A stretch of 44,506 nt of DNA from Alistipes timonensis (GCA_023663385.1 JAMPHO010000010.1:1-44506); one strand, 5' to 3'; numbered from the stretch's first letter, positions 1 through 8,522 are shown. A program made the numbers and translations. The notes: a model not told the origin generated them from the letters alone.

Positions 1-52
1 TCATCTCAAAACAGCTCTCAAAATCTTTCGGAAAAAATTTTAAACAGTTTCT
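1..52 (-). repeat. Partial copy of the 3'-end palindromic repeat
   Basis: Read on the minus strand, these 52 bases match the first 52 bases of the full element at 22540-22711 with one difference (A for C in the CCGACAG segment, which here reads CCGAAAG). The copy starts 4 nt after the TGA of the PHP gene and runs off the window, so its true length is unknown. Orientation relative to the upstream gene is the same as in the full copy. Confidence 0.85.
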
Positions 53-56
53 GAGG

Positions 57-911
57 TCATAGGCCCGCGAGCAGCGACAGTGCCTCGGCGCGGGAAGCGT
101 CGACGAGCGCTGGAACGTGGGCGTCGGAATTGACAAGAATGGTGTTTCCCGCGGCTTTCAGCCGCGCCAGGTGGCGCGGCGCGGGGAAGAAGCGGCCAGT
201 GCCCGCGGGAGCTCCCGCGGGGTGCCCCACGGCGTCGGCAGGGGCGGTTTTGGCATAAATCTTGGTGTTGACCTCCACGGCAAGGCGGCGCTCGATAATG
301 AGGTCCACCAATGAATCGACCAGTGAGCGGTACCAGGGTTCCTCCTCGATGCCGGGGCGGTAGGCCGAGGCGTTCATACCGATTTTGTCGAAATGCCCTA
401 TGAAGTCGAACCCGCCCGCCTCGATCATGCGGCGGTTCTGGGCGTAGAAAGTCTCCACCACATAGCGTATGTCGCCCCCGAAGAGGGTCTCTATGTTACG
501 GCAGAAACGTTCGGGGGAGCCGTCGATGTCGACCACTTCCCCGCTCTTTGTAGGGATGAAATGCACCGAGCCTATGCGGTAGTCGAGCGGCAGTTCCTGA
601 AAATAAGGTGAAGCAGGACCCCAATGCTCATCAATAAAGTCAATTTCCATGCCCGCGTAAAAGCAGCAGCGGTCGCCATACTCGCCGCGTATCCGCTCGA
701 CTTCGGCTAAATAGCGGGGCACGTTTGCCGCCGACATATTGCAGGGGGAGTAAAACCGCAGGGGGGAGTGGGGCGAGAAGCCGTAGTGGGTGAACCCGCG
801 GGCCACAACCTCGCGGGCGAACGCCTCCATCTGGGCCCGCCCGTCGCAAAACTCGGTATGTGAATGAAAACAATAGCGGTCGGAGCCGCCCAATTCCTTT
901 ATGAAATCCAC
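57..911 (-). CDS. PHP-domain phosphatase, histidinol-phosphatase (HisJ/HisK) family
   Basis: Predicted metal-dependent phosphoesterase of 284 aa. The PHP metal-site residues are visible: H16-x-H18 near the N-terminus, H48 (FSPHSP), E89 (GMEIDF), H117 (GSVHF), H173 (FIGHFDK) and D263-A-H265 (NSDAH). Length and motif order match the HisJ-type histidinol-phosphatases, which hydrolyse histidinol phosphate in histidine synthesis. No other his gene lies nearby, so the substrate is uncertain and another phosphate ester is possible. The protein is cytoplasmic, with no signal peptide. It lies 50 nt downstream of the cstA stop, with a terminator-like hairpin between. It is followed within 4 nt by the dispersed palindromic repeat. 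Confidence 0.8.
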   Translation of the reverse strand: MDFIKELGGSDRYCFHSHTEFCDGRAQMEAFAREVVARGFTHYGFSPHSPLRFYSPCNMSAANVPRYLAEVERIRGEYGDRCCFYAGMEIDFIDEHWGPASPYFQELPLDYRIGSVHFIPTKSGEVVDIDGSPERFCRNIETLFGGDIRYVVETFYAQNRRMIEAGGFDFIGHFDKIGMNASAYRPGIEEEPWYRSLVDSLVDLIIERRLAVEVNTKIYAKTAPADAVGHPAGAPAGTGRFFPAPRHLARLKAAGNTILVNSDAHVPALVDASRAEALSLLAGL

Positions 912-931
912 GATACAATTATTTGGTTAAA

Positions 932-953
932 ATCCCCTCAGCCGTAAGGGGAT
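932..953 (-). terminator. Probable Rho-independent terminator after cstA
   Basis: A 7-bp stem (ATCCCCT/AGGGGAT, loop of 8) lies just beyond the cstA stop. On the minus strand the stem is followed by ATTTTAACC, a short T-rich run. It would separate the holA-cstA operon from the PHP gene. Confidence 0.5.
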
Positions 954-961
954 GATGCCGC

Positions 962-2410
962 TCAGTCGGCGGCGAGACGCGCCGCCCCGCGGCGCATGGC
1001 CGGAAGCCTCGCGGCGAACCAGCCGAGGAGCACGACCGCCGCGCAACTACCTATGGCGAGCGACAGCGTCGGGTCGAGGGAGAATCCCTCGGGCGCCATA
1101 AATATGTAGCTCACAGTCACCACGGTCATAAACAGCGCCGGGAGCAGCGTTATGTAGAAGAAACGGCGGTTGCGGGCCAGGTAGACAGTCACCGCCCAGA
1201 GGGTGAACACCGCCAGCGACTGGTTGCTCCACGCGAAATAGCGCCAGAGCACCTGGAAGTCGACCATCATCACAGCGAACGTCACGGCGAAGAGCGGCAC
1301 GCAGATCGCGGCGCGCTTGAGAAACGCCTTCTGGTCGAGGCGCAGCGTGTCGGCCACGATTAGGCGCACCGAGCGCAGGGCCGTATCGCCGGTAGTAATT
1401 GGAGCGGCGACCACGCCGATTATGGCGAGCACGCCGCCGAAAGCGCCGAGCCAGCCGATCGAGACATCGTGTACGAGCGTGCCGGGCGTATGGCCGTCAA
1501 CGGCCATATATTCAGCAAGCTGCTGATAGCCACCCGTGAAGGCAATCGCCGCCGCGGCCCATATCAGCGCCACCACACCCTCGGCCACCATCGCGCCATA
1601 GAACACCGGGCGGGCGAGCTTCTCGCTCTTAATGCACCGGGCCATCATGGGCGACTGCGTGGCGTGGAAGCCGGAAATAGCCCCGCAGGCTATGGAGATG
1701 AACAGCATGGGGAATATCGCGTGGGTAGCGCCCTGCGGGTGGCGGTTATGGAGCCCCTCGGCCAGGCCGTCGGGAATACCGACACCCCCGAAGAGCATCA
1801 CCCCCATCAGCGCCGCGGCCATAAACAGCAGCGCACCACCGAAAAGCGGGTAAAGCTTGCCTATAAGCTTGTCGATAGGGAGCATCGTCGCGAGAAGGTA
1901 GTAGAGGAAGATGGCAACGGCCCAGAACGTAACGTCCATATACCCCGGGGTCATCGACGCGAGAAGCCCCGAGGGGGTGAGTACGAACACCGCGCCCACA
2001 AGCACAAGGAGCACCACGGAGAACACGCGCATCACCTGCCGCGCGCCGCCCCCCAACTCATTGCCGACCACTTCGGGGAGCGAGACCCCGCCCTGCCGCA
2101 GCGAGAGCATCGCGGAGGTGAAGTCGTGGACCGCCCCGGCGAATATCGTGCCGAACACGATCCACAGGAACGCCGCCGGCCCGAACATCACCCCCATGAT
2201 GGCGCCGAAAATCGGTCCCACCCCGGCGATGTTGAGAAACTGAATCATAAACACCTTCCACGTAGGCAGCGGCACGAAGTCGATGCCGTCGGGACGGCTC
2301 ATGGCCGGAGTGAGCCGCTTGGGGGCGATGCCGAAAACCTTCTCAACGAGAAGGCCGTAAACGAAATATCCGCCGATGAGGATGGCGAGAGAGAGAAGGA
2401 AAGTAGTCAT
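962..2410 (-). CDS. cstA: Carbon starvation protein CstA (short form)
   Basis: Polytopic inner-membrane protein of 482 aa with about a dozen hydrophobic segments. It carries the conserved CstA-family N-terminal region (IAGVGPIFGAIMG, then FAGAVHDF and the SLRQGG loop). CstA proteins are linked to peptide and/or pyruvate uptake during carbon limitation. The E. coli protein is about 700 aa; this short form lacks the long C-terminal part. The start codon overlaps the stop of the upstream TPR/PD40 gene by ATGA, implying translational coupling. It is the last gene of the holA-TPR/PD40-cstA operon. The family call is firm; the transported substrate cannot be read from the sequence. Confidence 0.92.
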   Translation of the reverse strand: MTTFLLSLAILIGGYFVYGLLVEKVFGIAPKRLTPAMSRPDGIDFVPLPTWKVFMIQFLNIAGVGPIFGAIMGVMFGPAAFLWIVFGTIFAGAVHDFTSAMLSLRQGGVSLPEVVGNELGGGARQVMRVFSVVLLVLVGAVFVLTPSGLLASMTPGYMDVTFWAVAIFLYYLLATMLPIDKLIGKLYPLFGGALLFMAAALMGVMLFGGVGIPDGLAEGLHNRHPQGATHAIFPMLFISIACGAISGFHATQSPMMARCIKSEKLARPVFYGAMVAEGVVALIWAAAAIAFTGGYQQLAEYMAVDGHTPGTLVHDVSIGWLGAFGGVLAIIGVVAAPITTGDTALRSVRLIVADTLRLDQKAFLKRAAICVPLFAVTFAVMMVDFQVLWRYFAWSNQSLAVFTLWAVTVYLARNRRFFYITLLPALFMTVVTVSYIFMAPEGFSLDPTLSLAIGSCAAVVLLGWFAARLPAMRRGAARLAAD

Positions 2411-3822
2411 TCTTGTTCGAGTCTGATGATTTCGTTGCGCATATCGAGCAGTTGTCCGCGTGCCTCGTCAATCTGGGCCTCGGCGCGGAGTATGGCGTCG
2501 GTCACGGAGCGGTCACCCTTGGAGAAGGCCGTGCGCAGTTCGCCGAGCCGTTCGAGCGCGAGGTCGAAGCGGCGCCGCGACTCGACGTAGTCCTTCATAA
2601 GGGCGCGCGAGCGGGGCGAGTGGAGCTGCGAATAATTGGTGAGCACCCCGCGCCCGGGCACCGACAGCTCGAAGTCGGCCCCGCGTTCCCTCCCCGCCCC
2701 GGGCTTGATGGCGGCAATGCGGCGCAGCAGCGGGCGGTAGTCGGCCCCCTCCTGCCAGGTCGAGCGTATCGAGCTCAGCGAGGCGCGTGCCAGCAGGTCG
2801 GGAGCGTCGGGACTCACGTTGACCCTCAGCTCCTGGGGAACGAAGAGATAAATCGTCACCTTGCCGGGGATGCGGTTGCGGTCCGAGGCCCACCACCCGG
2901 CCCCCGTAAGCTCGTCGATGGCGAGCAGGTAGTCGTTAAAGGGGGAGTTATAGGGCATACCTATGTTGGCAGGTTGCAGGAAGTTACCCTCGTCGTCGCA
3001 CCGCGAGATGAAAATATCGTAGCCGCCGAGCGAGTTCTCGCCGTCGTTGGCGTAATAGAGGGTTATGCCGTCGGGCATCAGGAAGGGATAGTTGGCGTCG
3101 CCCCCCTCGTTGAGCTGGTCGCCCAGCGGGGCTGGTTTCTCCCAGGCATCGCCGTAGAGCGCGCCCGACGACACCAGGCGGAACACTCCCGCCGTGTCGG
3201 GCATCGACCAAATCATCTGGCGGCGGCTCTCCGGTTCGTAGACAACCGTCGGCTCCGCGGCGGCGAACCCGTCGGGGAGCACCGAGGTCGGCTCGTTGAG
3301 CGAACCGCTCTCGGGCGACAGGCGGTAGTAGCGGAAAAAGTCCTCCGCGTCAACCACTACCGAATCGACCACTTCGAGCTGCTGCACGCGGGCGAGCATA
3401 TTCTCGGTGCGGAGTATGCGGTCCTCGATGTCGCCCGAGCGGTCGGGCGCGAGCTGGCGCCTCCCCTTTTTGAGGGTCTTGCGGTAGGCTTCGAGGAGCT
3501 CGCGGGCATCGTCGAGGCGGTACTGGAGCACGGCGGCGTTGGCCAGGGCGAGGATGGCCATACGGTCACCCTTGCGGCGCCCCTCGGCATACGAGTCGAG
3601 CGCCTCGCGGTCGCGGCCGAGCTGCCACAGGCAGTCGCCCAGCATAATGTCGGCCTCGGAGTTCTTGGGCTCGGCGGCTATCACTTCGCGGAGCGCGGCC
3701 TCGGCGGCCGCCGGGTCGCCGTCCTCCATCAGGCGGCGGGCGTCGTCAATGGTCGCCCCCTGGGCGGCGATGGCGCCGCAGAGTGTGAGCGACAGAAGTA
3801 TATGTTTGATTGTCAGTTTCAT
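2407..3822 (-). CDS. Periplasmic TPR and PD40 (beta-propeller-like) protein
   Basis: About 471 aa. I place the start at the Met beginning MKLTIKHILL, because it gives a clean signal peptide ending near AQGA; an upstream in-frame Met adds nine residues and overlaps holA. After the signal come TPR-like helices (about residues 20-110, with AEAALREVIAAEPKNSEA and LGDCLWQLGRDREALD). A PD40-type stretch follows in the middle (YPFLMPDGITLYYANDG, then GGYDIFISR and WWASDRN). The C-terminal 60 residues are charged and likely coiled coil. PD40/TPR proteins of Bacteroidota are often envelope scaffolds, and some belong to type IX secretion. This one lacks a C-terminal OmpA domain, so I do not assign it there. 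Its stop overlaps the cstA start. Confidence 0.7.
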   Translation of the reverse strand: MKLTIKHILLSLTLCGAIAAQGATIDDARRLMEDGDPAAAEAALREVIAAEPKNSEADIMLGDCLWQLGRDREALDSYAEGRRKGDRMAILALANAAVLQYRLDDARELLEAYRKTLKKGRRQLAPDRSGDIEDRILRTENMLARVQQLEVVDSVVVDAEDFFRYYRLSPESGSLNEPTSVLPDGFAAAEPTVVYEPESRRQMIWSMPDTAGVFRLVSSGALYGDAWEKPAPLGDQLNEGGDANYPFLMPDGITLYYANDGENSLGGYDIFISRCDDEGNFLQPANIGMPYNSPFNDYLLAIDELTGAGWWASDRNRIPGKVTIYLFVPQELRVNVSPDAPDLLARASLSSIRSTWQEGADYRPLLRRIAAIKPGAGRERGADFELSVPGRGVLTNYSQLHSPRSRALMKDYVESRRRFDLALERLGELRTAFSKGDRSVTDAILRAEAQIDEARGQLLDMRNEIIRLEQE

Positions 3823-3835
3823 AACAATGATATTA

Positions 3836-4894
3836 TCAAAATTCGACACCTTTCTGGCCCAGCGGATGCAGAATCCTTACGGCCAGGTCGTTGAGCAGGT
3901 CATAGGGGTCTTGCCGGGAGCCCACGCCCTTGGTGCGGCAGTCGAACCGGCGTATCTCCTGCACGATTTCAATCGCGTGCCACGGGCCGTAGTTCCCCAT
4001 AGCCGCCTTAACGTCTTTTAGCTGGCCGGGCCAGCGGAATCCGAGCTCCTGCATAAGTCCGCGCTCCGAGCGGTCGGCGGCATAATAGGCGGCCAGGAGG
4101 TTGGAAAACAGGGTGAAGATGTTGACCGCCAACGGCTGCACGGGGTGGTTCTTGGGATCGGCGCGGAAATAGCGCAGAATCTTCATCACCTTGGCCTCGT
4201 CGCGGTTGGCCAGCGCCGACACGAATTCGAAATTGTTATACTCCTTCGACACCCCGATGTTGCGCTCCACAGCCTCGGGGGTGACCATGGCGTCCGGCCC
4301 GAGCGACACGGTGAGCTTTCCCACCTCGTTGTAGAGCCTCGACAGGTCGGTGCCCACGAAATCGCAGAGCATTGCCAGCGCCTTGGGGTCGACGCTCAGG
4401 CCGCGGTCCTTGATGAACTGCGCCACCTGCGCCCCGACGCGGTCCTCGCGCACCTTCACCGACTCGAACACCACGCCCCCTCCGGCCTTCATGGCCTTCA
4501 TGAACTCGGCCCCCTTGGCCTCCTCGCCGCGGAAGCACACGCAGAGCACCGTGGTGGGCGAAGGGGAGGCGGCATAAGCGGCAAGCGCCTTTAGATAGGC
4601 CGCGGCGCCGAAGCGCGGGAGCATGCCCGACTGCGCCTCGCGGAGTATGACCACCTGCCGCTCGGCCATCATCGGGTAGCGGCGGCACGCCTCTATCACC
4701 TTGGCGGGCTCGGTCTGCGGGGCGTAGAGCACCGTGAGGTTGAAATCGCGGTCGGCCTCCGGCACCAACGCCTCGATGTCGCGCGACAGCTGGTCGATAA
4801 AGAAGCCCTCCCTGCCGTGCAGCAGGTAGACCGGGGCCGGGTTGCCGGCCTTTATGGAGCGTCGGAGGGAATCGAATGTTACCGCTTCTGCCAT
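3836..4894 (-). CDS. holA: DNA polymerase III subunit delta
   Basis: About 352 aa with the organisation of the clamp-loader delta subunit, which opens the sliding clamp during replication. It begins MAEAVTFDSLRRSI. The N-terminal delta signature is visible (PVYLLHGREGFFIDQL), followed by the middle region with FVGTDLSRLYNEVGKL and the C-terminal helical part (SKEYNNFEFVSAL, PLAVNIFTLFSNLL). The chosen Met at 4894 matches the family length; an upstream in-frame Met would add 25 unrelated residues reaching into the promoter. It is the first gene of the operon with the TPR/PD40 protein and cstA, 13 nt from the next start. It is divergent from the orphan nuclease-like gene. Confidence 0.9.
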   Translation of the reverse strand: MAEAVTFDSLRRSIKAGNPAPVYLLHGREGFFIDQLSRDIEALVPEADRDFNLTVLYAPQTEPAKVIEACRRYPMMAERQVVILREAQSGMLPRFGAAAYLKALAAYAASPSPTTVLCVCFRGEEAKGAEFMKAMKAGGGVVFESVKVREDRVGAQVAQFIKDRGLSVDPKALAMLCDFVGTDLSRLYNEVGKLTVSLGPDAMVTPEAVERNIGVSKEYNNFEFVSALANRDEAKVMKILRYFRADPKNHPVQPLAVNIFTLFSNLLAAYYAADRSERGLMQELGFRWPGQLKDVKAAMGNYGPWHAIEIVQEIRRFDCRTKGVGSRQDPYDLLNDLAVRILHPLGQKGVEF

Positions 4895-4966
4895 ACAGAG
4901 ATCAGGGGTTAGAGGTCGCGTGATTGCGAAAAGTTTCGTAAATTTACGGAGTTTTTCCCATTCCCG

Positions 4967-4974
4967 CAAAATTA
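4967..4974 (-). promoter_or_regulatory. Probable holA promoter (-7 box)
   Basis: The minus strand reads TAATTTTG, a full match to the Bacteroidota -7 consensus TAnnTTTG. Transcription would start near 4960, giving a leader of about 66 nt. No clear -33 TTTG is seen. A perfect 12-bp palindrome, CGTAAATTTACG (4937-4948), lies in the leader between the two divergent genes. Confidence 0.5.
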
Positions 4975-4997
4975 CTATCCCATACCCTACTTAAAAA

Positions 4998-5525
4998 ATG
5001 CAAAGCGCCCGAAACCCCGAAAACGCCGTCGCGAGGCTCAACCTCCCCCCGATTACCCCGCGGATCACCCGCGGAGCCGACGGGGTGACGCGCATCCTCG
5101 ACCCACTGCGCGGGCGCCCCGTGGCGCTGACCCCCGAGGAGTGGGTGCGCCAGCATTTCGCCGCCTACCTCACCGACGAGCTCGGCTACCCGCGGGAACT
5201 GACGGCCAACGAGGTGTCGCTGCGCCTCAACGGCACGCTCCGCCGCTGCGACACGGTGGTGTTCACCCGCGAGGGGCTACACCCGCTGGTCATTGTCGAA
5301 TACAAGGCCCCCTCGATAGCCGTCACGCAGCGCGTGTTCGACCAGATCGCCCGCTACAACATGGTGATGGGCGCGCCCTGCCTGATGGTGAGCAACGGCC
5401 TGGCCCACTACTGCTGCCTGCTGTCCCCCTCCGCCGAACCGGGCCATCCCCCCTACCGCTTCCTCCCCCACCTCCCGACCTTCGCCGAACTGACAGCGCT
5501 CGTTTCCCCCGCAAACCACCCCTGA
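4998..5525 (+). CDS. Orphan PD-(D/E)xK protein, type I restriction HsdR N-terminal-like domain
   Basis: 175 aa. It resembles the HsdR N-terminal-like nuclease family (HSDR_N_2). A PD-(D/E)xK arrangement is visible: E47-E48 in a helix (TPEEWVRQHF), D85 (RRCDTVVF), E101-x-K103 (VIVEYKAP) and a following helix with Q116 and N121. There is no helicase, specificity or methylase gene beside it, so it is not part of a type I restriction system here. Its position back-to-back with holA suggests a housekeeping DNA role, but that is inference. The Met at 4998 follows an A-rich stretch, as is usual for starts in this phylum. No signal peptide. Actual nuclease activity and target are unknown. Confidence 0.75.
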   Translation: MQSARNPENAVARLNLPPITPRITRGADGVTRILDPLRGRPVALTPEEWVRQHFAAYLTDELGYPRELTANEVSLRLNGTLRRCDTVVFTREGLHPLVIVEYKAPSIAVTQRVFDQIARYNMVMGAPCLMVSNGLAHYCCLLSPSAEPGHPPYRFLPHLPTFAELTALVSPANHP

Positions 5526-5593
5526 ACCGCGCCAAGCGGGGCACCGCGGCGAAAAAAGCGGGGCGGCGGGCGGGCTGTTTGTGGGGAATTTGC

Positions 5594-5601
5594 TAACTTC
5601 G
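5594..5601 (+). promoter_or_regulatory. Possible dCMP deaminase promoter (-7 box)
   Basis: TAACTTCG differs from TAnnTTTG at one base and lies 59 nt before the deaminase start. No well-spaced -33 element is visible, so this is tentative. Confidence 0.35.
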
Positions 5602-5660
5602 CGGGAATATCAGGCGTGCGCGCCCCGCGCGTACGCTATAAGCGCACAACCACGAGTGCA

Positions 5661-6107
5661 ATGGAACAGAACGTAAAACAGGAAATACTTGACCGGCGCT
5701 ACCTCCGCATGGCCGGCATATGGGCCGAAAACTCCTACTGCCAGCGGCGCAAGGTCGGAGCTATCATCGTGAAAAACTCGATGATTATCTCCGACGGCTT
5801 CAACGGCACCCCCTCGGGCTTCGAGAACGTATGCGAGGACGAGAGCGGGGCCACCAAGCCGTATGTGCTCCACGCCGAAGCCAACGCCATCACCAAGGTG
5901 GCCCGGAGCAACAACTCCTCCGACGGGGCCACCCTCTACATCACCGCCTCCCCCTGCGTGGAGTGCTCGAAGCTGATTATCCAGGCGGGCATACGCCGCG
6001 TGGTGTTCAACGAGCTCTACCGCATAACCGACGGCATCGACCTGCTCCGCCGTGCGGGGGTTGAATGTGTCCACATCCCCGAACTTTCCTACCCCGCCGA
6101 AAGTTAA
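5661..6107 (+). CDS. Deoxycytidylate (dCMP) deaminase family protein
   Basis: 148 aa zinc-dependent cytidine-deaminase-fold enzyme. The zinc and catalytic motif H71-A-E73 and the P98-C99-V-E-C102 motif are intact. Family members convert dCMP to dUMP, feeding thymidylate synthesis; the ComEB-type branch has the same length and motif spacing. The start MEQNVKQEIL is chosen over an in-frame Met 15 codons upstream, because the upstream stretch is basic and unlike the family and would place the start too close to the promoter. It is cytoplasmic. It is followed after 83 nt by the S41 protease. Confidence 0.88.
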   Translation: MEQNVKQEILDRRYLRMAGIWAENSYCQRRKVGAIIVKNSMIISDGFNGTPSGFENVCEDESGATKPYVLHAEANAITKVARSNNSSDGATLYITASPCVECSKLIIQAGIRRVVFNELYRITDGIDLLRRAGVECVHIPELSYPAES

Positions 6108-6190
6108 CATTCCGTAACCTACGCCATCGGGCGCCGCGCCAACCCCGGGGCGCCTCTCCTCACAAGGTTTTCAATAATACCCACACTGTT

Positions 6191-7873
6191 TTGAACCACA
6201 TCAAGAAAACATCGGTCTGGGTGCCGCTTATCGCGGCCCTCGCCTTCGTGCTCGGCCTGCTCACCTCCAACCTGCTGAAGGTGGGGAGCGGCCCGACTCC
6301 GGCCCAGAAGAAGTTCCAGACCGTGCTCAACCTCATCCGCAACGACTACGTCGACGAGGTCGACCTCGACAGCCTCCTGGAGAACACCCTCCCCAGCCTG
6401 CTGACGAACCTCGACCCCCACTCGGCCTACATCCCCGCCTCCGACCTCCAGGCCGTCAACGACGACCTCGACGGCTCATTCTCGGGGGTCGGCATCCAGT
6501 TCATGATCAACAACGACACGATCGTGGTGCTCGAAGTTATACCCGGCGGCCCCTCCGAGAAGGTGGGCATCCTGCCGGGCGACCGCGTGCTCAAAGTCGA
6601 CGACGAGCAGGTGGCCGGAACCGGGATCACCAACGAGCAGGTGCTAAAGAAGCTCCGCGGCGAGAAGGATACCCGGGTGAAACTCTCGGTGAAGCGCCTC
6701 AACTCCAAGAAGCCGCTCAGTTTCGAGGTGACCCGCGGCGACATACCCGTGAACTCGGTCGACGCCGCCTACCTGCTGAACGACTCGACGGGCTATATAC
6801 GCGTCAACAAGTTCGGACGCACCACCTACGACGAGTTCTGGCAGGCGCTTAACTCGCTGGCCCGCGACGGGGCCGCCGACTTCGTGGTAGACCTCCGGGG
6901 CAACACTGGCGGCTTCATGGAGGTGGCGTTCCTGATGGTCAACGAGTTCCTGGAGAAGGGTCAGCCCATCGTATCGACCCGCGGCCGCGACTACTACTCG
7001 ACCTCGGCCGTGGGGGCCGACGGCAACGGCTCCTTCACCGACGCGCAGGTGGTGGTGCTTCTCGACGAGTTCTCGGCATCGGCCTCGGAGATTTTCGCCG
7101 GAGCCATCCAGGACAACGACCGCGGCCTGGTAATCGGTCGCCGCTCCTTCGGCAAAGGGCTCATCCAGCGTCAGAGCGTGCTCCCCGACAGCAGCGCCAT
7201 ACGCCTCACCATCGGGCGCTACTACACCCCCTCGGGACGCTCGATACAGAAGGACTACTCCAACCACTCGCTATACGAGCATGACCTGATCGACCGCTAC
7301 AACCGCGGCGAGATGTTCTCGCAGGACTCCATACGCCAGAACACCGACCAGGTGTTCACCACCCTCCACGGGCGCACCGTGTTCGGCGGCGGGGGCATCA
7401 TGCCCGACATCTTCGTGCCCAACGACACCTCGGGCATCACCTCCTACTACATCAACGTGGCCAACGCCGGGCTCTTCCAGAAGTTCGCGTTCGACTACGT
7501 CGACACCAACCGCGAGAAACTCGAACAGGCCTCCGGGGCGGACGAGCTCCTGGGCCTCCTCCCCTCCGACGACGCCCTCCTGCGCCAGTTCGTGAACTTC
7601 GCGGCCCGCAACGGCATCCCCGCCCGATGGTACTACATCAACATTTCCCACGACTTGATTGTTAACCAACTGAAAGCGCTGATCGCGCGCGACGCCTTAG
7701 GCTACGGCGCGTACTTCGAAATCGCCAACCGGGCCGACTCCAACGTGGCCCGCGCGGTCGAGGAGCTCGCCAAGGGCACGGCGGCCTTCCCGGTGACCAT
7801 ACCGCTGAAGGCTCCCGCCGCAACCCCGGCCAACGCCGACAGCGCCCGAAACACTAACGTCAAGCAACCCTGA
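6191..7873 (+). CDS. S41 family C-terminal processing peptidase (CtpA/Prc type)
   Basis: About 560 aa, anchored by one N-terminal membrane segment (about residues 9-26) with the rest in the periplasm. Order: N-terminal helical region, PDZ domain (GSFSGVGIQFMI, then PGGPSEKVGILPGDRVLKVD), and the S41 catalytic core. Candidate catalytic residues are S297 in the SASASE motif and K322 in SFGKGLIQ. Their spacing of 25 equals that of the Ser-Lys dyads in characterised members. The only sensible start is TTG at 6191. The in-frame ATG at 6065 lies inside the deaminase gene and adds 42 basic, unrelated residues. Such proteases trim or degrade periplasmic proteins. The gene for 5-FCL follows after 5 nt. 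Confidence 0.88.
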   Translation: MNHIKKTSVWVPLIAALAFVLGLLTSNLLKVGSGPTPAQKKFQTVLNLIRNDYVDEVDLDSLLENTLPSLLTNLDPHSAYIPASDLQAVNDDLDGSFSGVGIQFMINNDTIVVLEVIPGGPSEKVGILPGDRVLKVDDEQVAGTGITNEQVLKKLRGEKDTRVKLSVKRLNSKKPLSFEVTRGDIPVNSVDAAYLLNDSTGYIRVNKFGRTTYDEFWQALNSLARDGAADFVVDLRGNTGGFMEVAFLMVNEFLEKGQPIVSTRGRDYYSTSAVGADGNGSFTDAQVVVLLDEFSASASEIFAGAIQDNDRGLVIGRRSFGKGLIQRQSVLPDSSAIRLTIGRYYTPSGRSIQKDYSNHSLYEHDLIDRYNRGEMFSQDSIRQNTDQVFTTLHGRTVFGGGGIMPDIFVPNDTSGITSYYINVANAGLFQKFAFDYVDTNREKLEQASGADELLGLLPSDDALLRQFVNFAARNGIPARWYYINISHDLIVNQLKALIARDALGYGAYFEIANRADSNVARAVEELAKGTAAFPVTIPLKAPAATPANADSARNTNVKQP

Positions 7874-7878
7874 GAGAG

Positions 7879-8442
7879 ATGAACAAGGATGAGATACGCG
7901 ACCGCGTGAAGGCCCGCAAGAGCCTCCTTTCCGCGGCGGAGAAAATCGAGGCGGCACGCCGGGTATTCAGCCGGTTGGAACAGTCGGCGGCTTTCATGCT
8001 GGCCGAGAAGGTGCTCCTCTACCATTCGCTACCCGACGAGCTCTCGACCCGCGAGTTCATCGACAAATGGAGCTCGCGCAAGCGTTTCTACCTCCCGAGG
8101 GTCAACGGGGTGAACCTCGACATACTCCCCTACGACCGCTCGCGGCTGGCTATGGGCGCGTTCCACATCGAGGAGCCGCAGGGCGACGACCTGGCCGACA
8201 TCAACGAAATAGAGCTGATGGTGATTCCCGCCGTGGCCTACGACCGCCGCGGCAACCGCGTAGGGCGCGGCAAGGGGTATTACGACCGCCTGTTGGCCGA
8301 CACCCGCGCCACCAAGGTGGGGGTCGGCTACGACTTCCAGCTGATCGAGGGTGACGGCATCGACGCCGAGCCCCATGACGTGGCCGTCGACATCGTGATC
8401 ACCGAATCGCGCCGCCTGGTGATACACCACTACCGCCGCTGA
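7879..8442 (+). CDS. 5-formyltetrahydrofolate cyclo-ligase
   Basis: 187 aa. It catalyses ATP-dependent conversion of 5-formyl-THF to 5,10-methenyl-THF, returning stored folate to one-carbon metabolism. The family signature GRGKGYYDRLL (residues 129-139) is intact, as are the basic N-terminal helix and the LYHSLPDELST segment that helps bind folate. Length is typical (about 180-200 aa). It starts 5 nt after the S41 protease stop, so it is probably co-transcribed with it, although the functions are unrelated. Confidence 0.9.
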   Translation: MNKDEIRDRVKARKSLLSAAEKIEAARRVFSRLEQSAAFMLAEKVLLYHSLPDELSTREFIDKWSSRKRFYLPRVNGVNLDILPYDRSRLAMGAFHIEEPQGDDLADINEIELMVIPAVAYDRRGNRVGRGKGYYDRLLADTRATKVGVGYDFQLIEGDGIDAEPHDVAVDIVITESRRLVIHHYRR

Positions 8443-8522
8443 GGCCCGCCCCGCTCTACCCATCTCGCCTCGCCATCCCGCCATCCCGCCTCCGCACCCC
8501 ACGCCTCCGCGGGCCGTCGTGT

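Noticed and set aside
2413..3894. A 493-codon open frame antisense to the TPR/PD40 gene
   Set aside because: Shadow of a real gene whose translation shows a signal peptide, TPR and PD40 motifs; the antisense product shows none.
4998..5525. Possible type I restriction-modification system
   Set aside because: Only the small nuclease-like domain is present. No hsdM, hsdS or helicase part is nearby.
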